Assembly: GCA_963815125.1 (NCBI GenBank)
Contig: CAWFFM010000003.1
Coordinates: 124,001-188,000, forward strand
Source of the DNA: Actinocatenispora sp963815125
Lineage (GTDB): Bacteria; Actinomycetota; Actinomycetes; Mycobacteriales; Micromonosporaceae
Direction of reading: 5' to 3'
DNA length: 64,000 nt
Each line of letters opens with the position of its first letter. Within the stretch, counting starts at the first letter, position 1. Positions 24,710 to 32,627 of the stretch are shown here, piece after piece. The notes beneath the pieces were generated by a model, which made no database searches, was not told the DNA's origin, and saw only the letters and a list, made by a program, of their open reading frames with translations. Made by a program: the position numbers and the translations under genes.

Positions 24710-25464
24710 GCGGCGGGCTGTTCGACCTGACCGGCCGGAGGGCGCTGGTGACCGGTGCGCGTACCGGCATCGGCCAGGCCATCGCCGTCGGGCTCGCCGA
24801 AGCCGGCGCCGACCTGGTGCTGCACGGCCACCACGACGACCTGGCCGACACCGAACGGCAGGTACGCGCCGCCGGACGGCAGGCCACCCGGTGGGTACGG
24901 GACCTGTCGGTCACCGCCGGCCTGGCCGCCGAGGCCGCCGAGCTGGTCGCCGACACCCGGGTCGACATCCTGGTCAACAATGCCGGGATCATCCGGCGCG
25001 GCCCGGCCACCGACATGCCGGTCGAGGACTGGGACACCGTACTGGCCACCAACCTGGACGCGGTCTTCCTGCTCACCCGCGCCGCCGGCACACAGATGGT
25101 GGCCAGGGGCAGCGGGAAGATCATCACCATCGCCTCGCTGCTGTCCTTCCAGGGCGGGGTCAACGTGGTCGGCTACACGGCCAGCAAGCACGCGGTCGTC
25201 GGGATGACCCGGGCGCTGGCCAACGAATGGGCGCCGGCGGGCGTACAGGTCAACGCGATCGCGCCGGGCTACATCGAAACGAACAACACCACCGCGCTGC
25301 GTACCGACCCGGTACGGGAGCCGCAGATCCGGCAGCGGATCCCGGCCGGCCGGTGGGGTACGCCCGACGACCTGGTGGGTGCCGCGGTGTTCCTGGCCGC
25401 CCCGGCGGCCGACTACGTCTGCGGTCAGGTGCTGGCCGTGGACGGCGGCTGGCTGTCCCGCTGA
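24706..25464 (+). CDS. kduD: 2-deoxy-D-gluconate 3-dehydrogenase (KduD)
   Basis: 252-residue short-chain dehydrogenase: TGARTGIG cofactor motif, NNAGI, catalytic Ser in IASLLSFQGG and YTASK (Tyr and Lys), C-terminal GQVLAVDGGW. RRGPATDMPVEDWDTVLATNLDAVF is typical of KduD. GTG 24706 overlaps kduI stop. Reduces 2,5-diketo-3-deoxygluconate to KDG. KDG kinase and aldolase are not in the window, so later steps are encoded elsewhere. Confidence 0.92.
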   Translation: MSGGLFDLTGRRALVTGARTGIGQAIAVGLAEAGADLVLHGHHDDLADTERQVRAAGRQATRWVRDLSVTAGLAAEAAELVADTRVDILVNNAGIIRRGPATDMPVEDWDTVLATNLDAVFLLTRAAGTQMVARGSGKIITIASLLSFQGGVNVVGYTASKHAVVGMTRALANEWAPAGVQVNAIAPGYIETNNTTALRTDPVREPQIRQRIPAGRWGTPDDLVGAAVFLAAPAADYVCGQVLAVDGGWLSR

Positions 25465-25471
25465 CCGCATG

Positions 25472-25490
25472 CCGGGCGGGGCGCGCCCGG
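25472..25490 (+). terminator. Hairpin after kduD
   Basis: CCGGGCG (25472-25478) and CGCCCGG (25484-25490) with a 5-nt loop, 7 bp after the kduD stop. Likely terminates the uronate operon. Confidence 0.5.
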
Positions 25491-25509
25491 ATCCGGGAGC
25501 ATGGACGGC

Positions 25510-26928
25510 ATGACGCAACGGTTGGTGGTGATCGGCGGGGACGCCGGCGGCATGTCGGCGGCGTCGCAGGCCCGCAGGCTGCGGGGCGCCGACGAGTTGG
25601 AGATCGTCGCGTTCGAGCGCGGCCACTTCACCTCGTACTCGGCCTGCGGCGTCCCGTACTGGGTGGGTGACGTGGTGGACGGGCCGGACGCGCTGGTGGC
25701 GCGGGACCCGGACACGTTCCGGGACCGCTACGACATCGACGTACGCACCCGGCACGAGGTGACCGGCATCGACCTGGACCACCGGGAGGTGACCGTACGC
25801 GCGCTGGACGCCGGGGGAGAGCGCACCGTCGGCTTCGACCTGCTGGTCCACGCGACCGGAGCGGTGCCGGTACGCCCACCGTGGGCGCGGACCGCGCTGC
25901 GTGGCGTGTACGGGGTGCAGACCCTCGACGACGGCACCGCGCTGCGCGCCGCCCTGGACCGCGACCCCGCGCCGGAGCATGCCGTGGTGGTCGGCGCCGG
26001 CTACATCGGCATCGAGCTGGCCGAGGCACTGCACCGGCGCGGTCTGTCCGTCACCATCGTGGACCGCGCCGACCAGCCTATGTCCACATTGGACCCCGAG
26101 CTGGCCGCGCTGGTCGCGGACGCGATCAGCGGGCTGGGCATCACGCTGCGCACCGGGGAGAGCGTCAAGGAGCTGGTCGGTACCGACGGCCAGGTCAGCG
26201 GCGTACGCACCGACTCCGACCTGCTGCCCGCCGACCTGGTGGTGCTCGGTCTCGGTGTCACCCCGAACACCGCCCTGGCCCGGTCGGCGGGGCTGCCGCT
26301 CGGCGCCTCCGGTGGCGTGGTCACCGACCGCAGGATGCGGGTGCCGGGAGTCGACGGCGTCTGGGCCGCCGGGGACTGCGTGCAGGTACGGCACCTGGTC
26401 AGCGGCGCGGACACGCACATCCCGCTGGGTACGCACGCGAACAAGCAGGGCCGGGTCGCCGGCATCGACATCGGCGGCGGCTACGCCACCTTCCCCGGCG
26501 TACTGGGTACCGCGGTGACGAAGCTGTGCGACCTGGAGGTGGCCCGTACCGGGCTGGGCGAGGCGGAGGCCGCGCGGGCCGGATTCCGTACCGTCACCGC
26601 CACGATCGAATCGACCAGCCGGGCCGGTTACTTCCCCGGTACGGAGGCCATGACGGTCAAGATCATCGCCGAGTCGGGTTCCGGGCGGTTGCTCGGCGGG
26701 CAGATCGTCGGCCGGTCCGACGCGGCGAAACGGATCGACACGCTCGCCGTCGCGCTCTGGAACCACATGACCGTCGACGACATGACGTCGCTGGATCTCG
26801 GCTACGCGCCGCCGTACGCGCCGGTCTGGGACCCGGTCCTGGTCGCCGCCCGGAAGGCCGCCACCGCCCTCCGCCCCGGCATGACAAAGGAGTCATCCGT
26901 TCACGGAATTGACGTTCGCGGGCGTTGA
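25510..26928 (+). CDS. FAD pyridine nucleotide-disulfide oxidoreductase (CoA-disulfide reductase-like)
   Basis: 472 residues. N-terminal FAD site VVIGGDAGGMSAASQARR, redox-active single Cys in FTSYSACGVPYWVGD (about residue 43) as in CoA-disulfide reductases and NADH oxidases, NAD site VVVGAGYIGIELAEAL, GVWAAGDCVQV second FAD site, and the C-terminal dimerisation domain ending YAPPYAPVWDPVLVAARKA. ATG 25510 is preferred for GGGAG spacing and homologue starts; ATG 25501 is an alternative. Probably a thiol redox enzyme using NAD(P)H. Separate from the uronate operon. Confidence 0.92.
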   Translation: MTQRLVVIGGDAGGMSAASQARRLRGADELEIVAFERGHFTSYSACGVPYWVGDVVDGPDALVARDPDTFRDRYDIDVRTRHEVTGIDLDHREVTVRALDAGGERTVGFDLLVHATGAVPVRPPWARTALRGVYGVQTLDDGTALRAALDRDPAPEHAVVVGAGYIGIELAEALHRRGLSVTIVDRADQPMSTLDPELAALVADAISGLGITLRTGESVKELVGTDGQVSGVRTDSDLLPADLVVLGLGVTPNTALARSAGLPLGASGGVVTDRRMRVPGVDGVWAAGDCVQVRHLVSGADTHIPLGTHANKQGRVAGIDIGGGYATFPGVLGTAVTKLCDLEVARTGLGEAEAARAGFRTVTATIESTSRAGYFPGTEAMTVKIIAESGSGRLLGGQIVGRSDAAKRIDTLAVALWNHMTVDDMTSLDLGYAPPYAPVWDPVLVAARKAATALRPGMTKESSVHGIDVRGR

Positions 26929-27042
26929 GGGACCAGGTTGGAGGCTGTTTCAAGTCGCCAGGTCGTCGGGCAGCGCTGTCAGCCGAGGGAGGCATGCAAT
27001 GCTCAGTTGCCTGGGCCTGACACGCCGACGACGGGAGCGGGC

Positions 27043-27720
27043 ATGGGGACAGCGGCGTACGACGAGATTGCGGACTGGTACGCGACGGAATTCCTCGGCA
27101 CCAGGGAGCCGGGCGTCCCGGACCCCGACCCGCTGGGTATCCAGCGTGCCCTGACCCGACTGCTCGGCACCGGCACCGGCACGTGCCTGGAGATCGGCTG
27201 CGGCACCGGCGTACATGCCGACCAGGTCCGGGAACTGGGCTGGACGCCGCTCGGCGTCGACCTGTCCGGCGGCATGTTGCGTCATGCCCGGGGCAGGCTG
27301 CCCATCGCCCGGGCGAATGCCGAGCGGTTGCCGGTACGTACCGGCTCGGTCCCGGCGGTGATCGCGATGATGGTGCACACCGACATGCCCGGATATCCGG
27401 CCGTGCTGCGTGAGGTTGCCCGGGTACTCCGCCCCGGCGGCAGGTTCGTGCACGTCGGCGTACATCCCTGTTTCTGCGGCGGGTTCGCCGACCGCAGTGA
27501 CACCGACGCGGTGCTGATCCGCCCGGGCTACCTGGACGGGCACTTCACGAAGGCGTCCTGGACCGACCGTGGGGTACGCAACAAGGTCGGCGCCACGCAC
27601 TGGCCGCTACCGGAACTGCTGCACGCGTTCCTGGACGCAGGCCTGGCCCTCGACGGGTTCGCCGAGGGTGGCGCTCCGACGCCGGTCGTACTGGCCGCCC
27701 GGGCGGTCATGTCCTGCTGA
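27043..27720 (+). CDS. Class I SAM-dependent methyltransferase (Methyltransf_11)
   Basis: 225 residues. SAM motif I CLEIGCGTGVHADQV, motif II LGVDLSGGML, ANAERLPVRTGSVPAVIAMMVHTDM, and LREVARVLRPGGRFVHVGVHPCF. Start ATG 27043 has GGGAG at six bases; the frame is open to 26938, but homologues begin YDEIADWYA. Substrate unknown. Convergent with a small acidic protein gene only 9 bp away. Confidence 0.9.
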   Translation: MGTAAYDEIADWYATEFLGTREPGVPDPDPLGIQRALTRLLGTGTGTCLEIGCGTGVHADQVRELGWTPLGVDLSGGMLRHARGRLPIARANAERLPVRTGSVPAVIAMMVHTDMPGYPAVLREVARVLRPGGRFVHVGVHPCFCGGFADRSDTDAVLIRPGYLDGHFTKASWTDRGVRNKVGATHWPLPELLHAFLDAGLALDGFAEGGAPTPVVLAARAVMSC

Positions 27721-27729
27721 GTCGTCCGG

Positions 27730-27945
27730 TCAGCGGCGGTCGTCGTCCTCGTCCGGTACGACCTGCGACTGCTCGACGGCGTCGTACTCGTCGACCTCGA
27801 AGCCGACCACCGGCCGGCGTGGGGAGTCGTCGCGTACCGACCGGTACTGCTCGGCGCTGTCGGCGTCCGGTGCCTCCGGGTCGTCCCGGTCGGGCCCGTC
27901 GTCCCGGTCGTCGTCGGGTTCCCGCTCCCGCTCCGGCTCGCTCAT
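27730..27945 (-). CDS. Small highly acidic protein (71 aa)
   Basis: 71 residues, about 40% Asp/Glu, starting MSEPEREREPDDDRDD with a more ordered C-terminal part RRPVVGFEVDEYDAVEQSQV. GAGGGAG is five bases before ATG 27945, which supports it as a real gene. Unfolded and cytoplasmic in prediction. No family name is offered. Confidence 0.6.
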   Translation of the reverse strand: MSEPEREREPDDDRDDGPDRDDPEAPDADSAEQYRSVRDDSPRRPVVGFEVDEYDAVEQSQVVPDEDDDRR

Positions 27946-28280
27946 GCGACTCCCTCGGCGTATTCGTCGGTCCGCGACCCGGTGTCCGTACCGCTGGGCG
28001 GCCGGGTCTTCCCGATGTCCGGTGTCCCCACCGTAGCCGTGGTACGGGGCTGCCGCAGCGCGACCGGTGGGACGGGTGGAGACTGACCCGCCGGGCGACA
28101 GCTTTCTGCGGGATACTCGGCGGGGTGGCGGCCGGCGGCGAGGCCGGCGCGACCTGAGCGGGACAGCGAAGTCCGGCACAGCCACATATACCCGGTGTCG
28201 ACCCCACCCGGGCGCCGACGCCGGTTACTGCCGAAAACGGACAGTACAGCGAGACGGAAGTACACAGCGAAGGAGCAGGC
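27946..28280. other. Upstream region of fba
   Basis: 335 bp between divergent genes. It must hold the aldolase promoter and that of the acidic protein. No clear hairpin, repeat or further gene is seen. Confidence 0.5.
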
Positions 28281-29306
<1,026 letters not shown>

Positions 29307-29381
29307 CGTCCGGCGCCGGGTCTGCGCGTAACGCTCATCACACAGGGGCTCGTGGACAACACCGAAAGTGTGGTACGAACG

Positions 29382-29417
29382 GCGCTCGGCCCCGACACGC
29401 ATGTCGAGGCCGAGCGC
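29382..29417. terminator. 16-bp-stem hairpin after fba
   Basis: GCGCTCGGCC plus CGACA (29382-29397) pairs with TGTCG plus GGCCGAGCGC (29402-29417), one mismatch, CGCA loop. Lies 75 bp after the fba stop; lacks a T-tract. Probably the fba terminator. Confidence 0.6.
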
Positions 29418-29555
29418 TGAACGGACCGTGAGTCGGCCGAACACCGGCCGGCGAAAGCCACTGACCTTCCGATCACTGACCAGCAGGGTCATGTTGATCT
29501 TTCGCGATACGGAATGGGGTCGCGCGGCGATGAGTGGATTTGGCTATCTGGAGGG

Positions 29556-30665
29556 ATGACCACCTTCTACCTCGTGCAGCACGCCGAGAAGCAGCGCCGA
29601 GGCGGCGACCCGGGACTGACGGTCACCGGGCGCGCCCAGTCGCTGTGGACCGGCTCATGCCTGCGCGGCCGAGGGGTCCGTCAGGTGTGGTCAAGTCCGC
29701 TGCGCCGGGCCCGGGAGACCGCAGAGATCCTCGCCGCCGTGCTCGGCCTGCCGGTCCGCACCGACCCTCGCCTGCGGGAACGGCTCAACTGGGACGGCAG
29801 CCAGCCGTTGGAGGACTTCTTCGCCGACTGGGGCCGGTCCACCGCCGACCGTGACATCAAGCCACTGCTCGGTGACTCGTCCCGGGAGGCGGGCGCCCGG
29901 TTCGCCGAGTTCCTGGCCGAACACCAGGATGACAACGGTGCCACCGTCGTGGTCTCGCACGGCGGGGTCACCATGGACCTGCTGCGCACCCTGTACGGCG
30001 ACGAGCGGTTCGCCGACCGCGCCACGCTGCTCAGCGAGGGCGTACCGGCCTGCGCGATCACCCACCTGACCAGGTCGGCGAGCGGTTTCGAGCTCACCGG
30101 GCTGGCCGACGACGGTCACCTGCACGTCGCCGAGGCGCCCAAGGGTGCGTTCACCCACCAGCTCGGCGGCTACCGGCCCCGCTGGCTCTACTCGGCCCGC
30201 GAGATCCTCGACGTGCACGGTGGCCGGCTCGCCAAGCTGGTCGGTCAGTCGCTACAGCACACCTGGCTGCTGTGGGACCAGGACCTGGACCAGTGGTACG
30301 CGGAAGGGCCGGTCGTCTTCGACTTCGCCCGCACCCGGCTCACCGTCTGCCACCGGCGTACCGGTGAATGCTCGCTGAGCTGGGACGATCTCGACCCGGC
30401 CGAGCCCGTCGACGCGGGGGACGAGAGCCTGCGGCTGGTCTGGCGGGAGGACCCGATGCCCTCGCTGGGCACCGCCGCCGGCCATCGGCTCCGGGTACTG
30501 GACCTGATCGAGGACGGCGACCCGGACGGCCGCTGGATGATCGAGGCACTGGAGTTCGGCTTCGGCGACCCGCACCTGCGGCTGACCAACATCGACGGCC
30601 GCAACACGTTGTCCTCCGGTATCGCGCCGGCCAGCAACACCCGCCGCCGCATCCGGGTCGCCTGA
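29556..30665 (+). CDS. Histidine phosphatase fused to unknown C-terminal domain
   Basis: 369 residues. Residues 1-190 are a histidine phosphatase domain: YLVQHAEK replaces the usual LVRHGE, so catalytic His8 is kept but the preceding Arg is Gln. SSPLRRARETAEIL and VVVSHGGVTMDLL supply the other phosphate-pocket residues. Residues 195-369 form a second domain with Trp-rich beta features (LLWDQDLDQWYAEGPVVFDF, DGRWMIEALEFGFGDPHLRL) that I do not recognise. ATG 29556 has GGAGGG immediately before it, which is too close; ATG 29514 in frame is an alternative. Function of the fusion unknown. Confidence 0.82.
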   Translation: MTTFYLVQHAEKQRRGGDPGLTVTGRAQSLWTGSCLRGRGVRQVWSSPLRRARETAEILAAVLGLPVRTDPRLRERLNWDGSQPLEDFFADWGRSTADRDIKPLLGDSSREAGARFAEFLAEHQDDNGATVVVSHGGVTMDLLRTLYGDERFADRATLLSEGVPACAITHLTRSASGFELTGLADDGHLHVAEAPKGAFTHQLGGYRPRWLYSAREILDVHGGRLAKLVGQSLQHTWLLWDQDLDQWYAEGPVVFDFARTRLTVCHRRTGECSLSWDDLDPAEPVDAGDESLRLVWREDPMPSLGTAAGHRLRVLDLIEDGDPDGRWMIEALEFGFGDPHLRLTNIDGRNTLSSGIAPASNTRRRIRVA

Positions 30666-30686
30666 CCGTTCCAGCGCGTGCGCAGG

Positions 30687-31907
30687 TCACGCCGGGACGT
30701 CGGTGAGGATCCCGACCGCAGTGGCCACGTCGTCCACCAGATGTACCGAGCTGTTCAGATCACCGGCCGGAGTGTCGGCGAACAGCGGTTCCAGCAGGGT
30801 GCGTACCGGCAGGGTGTCGGTCCAGAACGACCGGTCCAGGAACACCAGCGGGCCGGTCGCCCCGTCCACCCGGTAGAACAGCTTCGTCGCGGCCTGGAAG
30901 ACCTCCTGCACGGTCCCGGCCCGGCCGGGCGCGAACACCACCCCGCCCCGGGAGAGGCTCAGGATCGTGTCCTCGCGGATCGCGTTGGAGAAGTACTTGG
31001 CGATGCCGCCGGCGAACAGGTTCGCCGGCTCATGCCCGTACAGCCAGGTCGGTACGGCCAGCCCACCCGCCACGCCGTCCGCCGGATACCGGTGCCGTAC
31101 CTGCAACGCGGCCCGGGTGTACCGGTCGTGCTCGGCGAAGTCGGGTGCGGTGGCCAGCGTGCCGATCGCGTCGTCGAGTGCCTCGTCCGGCCGGCCGGCG
31201 AGGTAGCTGCCCAGGTTCGCCGCCTCCATCACCCCCGGCCCGCCGCCGGTGACGACCAGCGCCCCAGCCGCGGTCAGCGCCCGGCCCAGCTCGGCCGCGA
31301 GCCGGTAGCCGACCGAGCCGCGGCGCTCGGCGTGCCCGCCCATCATGCCGACGACCGGGCCGGGCTGTGGCCGGGCGTCCCATGTAGTCATCGTGTCCTG
31401 CAACGCGTCGTCCACACCCGCGTCGTGCAGCCGTTGCGCCAGCGCGGTACGCACGTCCGGGCGACTGCCGCCGTGCCGGAGGAAGTGCTGGTACACCCGG
31501 GTGTCGTACATGCCGTCGAAGCCGCCGTCGGCGAAGCCGGCGACCAGGTCGTCGGCGGTGTACAGCCGGGACGGCTGGGTGCCGAACGGCAGGTCGGCGA
31601 ACTCCGGCACCACGTGCGCGCCGCGTCGTACCAGGTCGATGACGGTGTCCGGGCCGGTGAACCGGCAGCCGACGAACAGGGTGTCGGTCACGTCCACGCT
31701 GCCGAGGTCCACCGGTGGTCCGGTGTCCAGGCGCAGACCCTGTACGGTCAGCCCGGCCAGACCGCCGTCGGCGATCCTGGCCAGCAGCTCGGCCCGGGAC
31801 TCGACCTCGTCGGGACTGCCGTCCTGCTGGTACGCCGTGGACGGCGGAACGGGGGACAGGGGTGCGGCCGGTGGTCCGGCGGTCCGGGGGGTTGCCACGC
31901 CGACCAT
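30687..31907 (-). CDS. LOG-family (lysine decarboxylase-like) protein
   Basis: 406 residues. An N-terminal part of about 120 residues (ELLARIADGGLAGLTVQGLRLD, DTLFVGCRFTGPDTVIDL) precedes the Rossmann LOG domain with ALVVTGGGPGVMEAANLGSYL and PGRAGTVQEVFQAATKLFY, the PGGxGTxxE region in which PGG is here PGR. LOG enzymes release cytokinin-type bases from nucleoside monophosphates; this longer subgroup is of unknown substrate. ATG 31907 or GTG 31898 may be the start. Divergent from DUF3151, convergent with the phosphatase fusion. Confidence 0.86.
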   Translation of the reverse strand: MVGVATPRTAGPPAAPLSPVPPSTAYQQDGSPDEVESRAELLARIADGGLAGLTVQGLRLDTGPPVDLGSVDVTDTLFVGCRFTGPDTVIDLVRRGAHVVPEFADLPFGTQPSRLYTADDLVAGFADGGFDGMYDTRVYQHFLRHGGSRPDVRTALAQRLHDAGVDDALQDTMTTWDARPQPGPVVGMMGGHAERRGSVGYRLAAELGRALTAAGALVVTGGGPGVMEAANLGSYLAGRPDEALDDAIGTLATAPDFAEHDRYTRAALQVRHRYPADGVAGGLAVPTWLYGHEPANLFAGGIAKYFSNAIREDTILSLSRGGVVFAPGRAGTVQEVFQAATKLFYRVDGATGPLVFLDRSFWTDTLPVRTLLEPLFADTPAGDLNSSVHLVDDVATAVGILTDVPA

Positions 31908-31950
31908 CCTCGCGAAGGCCCGCAACCTCGGGCAACCGGGGCCGGTACAG

Positions 31951-31988
31951 CGTGACGGCCCATCGCGCTGGGGCGATGGGCCGTCACG
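31951..31988. repeat. Perfect 16-bp-arm hairpin in divergent promoter region
   Basis: CGTGACGGCCCATCGC (31951-31966), loop GCTGGG, exact reverse complement at 31973-31988. It lies 44 bp before the LOG gene start and 160 bp before the DUF3151 gene, between divergent genes where a terminator is not expected. May be a leader or protein-binding structure. Confidence 0.75.
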
Positions 31989-32147
31989 GTCGCGGTTCCC
32001 TGGGGAGGCACCGGACATCCCGTATGTCGTGCCCCACCCGACCGGCGTTACAGCCCTGCGCCAGAAATTCGTACTGACCGGGCAGGTAGCGTCTGGACGG
32101 TCGGCGCCGCGGCGTCGACCACAGGTACCACTGCGAAGGAGAATGCC

Positions 32148-32570
32148 GTGCCACAGCACAACCTGCTCCCCGAGCCGCCGGAGACCCTGTTGCCGGCGGA
32201 GCCGGAGCCCGCCCGGGAGCTGGCGACGGCGCTGGCCGGCGGTGATGTGGCCGCCGTGGCCGGAAACCACCCCACCTACAGCGCGGCCTGGGCACAGCTC
32301 GCCGAACGGGCGCTCGCCGAGGGCGACTCGGTCACCGCGTACGCCTTCGCCCGGACCGGCTACCACCGTGGACTCGATCAGCTGCGCCGTAGCGGCTGGA
32401 AGGGTTTCGGCCCGGTGCCGTGGTCGCATGAGCCCAACCGCGGCTTCCTGCGCAGCCTGCACGCACTGGGGCAGGCCGCGAGCGACATCGGCGAGACGGA
32501 CGAGGCGGCCCGCTGCGCGACGTTCCTGCGCGACTGCGACCCGGCCGCGGCGGACGCGCTGGACGGCTGA
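32148..32570 (+). CDS. DUF3151 family protein
   Basis: 140 residues; MPQHNLLPEPPETLLP start and AYAFARTGYHRGLDQLRRSGWKGFGPVPW are the family signature. Actinobacteria-specific, alpha-helical, unknown function; often near fba in related genomes, as here. GTG 32148 has GAAGGAG upstream. Confidence 0.93.
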   Translation: MPQHNLLPEPPETLLPAEPEPARELATALAGGDVAAVAGNHPTYSAAWAQLAERALAEGDSVTAYAFARTGYHRGLDQLRRSGWKGFGPVPWSHEPNRGFLRSLHALGQAASDIGETDEAARCATFLRDCDPAAADALDG

Positions 32571-32581
32571 CTGGTTCCGGC

Positions 32582-32622
32582 GCCGGCCCGTCTCCCCATC
32601 TGAACAGGGAGAACGGGCCGGC
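32582..32622. terminator. Bidirectional terminator hairpin
   Basis: GCCGGCCCGTCTCCC (32582-32596) pairs with GGGAGAACGGGCCGGC (32607-32622) with one bulged base and a 10-nt loop, exactly between two convergent stops. Confidence 0.75.
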
Positions 32623-32627
32623 CCGGG

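Noticed and set aside
27043..27720. Methyltransferase as RiPP tailoring enzyme
   Set aside because: Nearly 28 kb from tgmAB with unrelated genes between.
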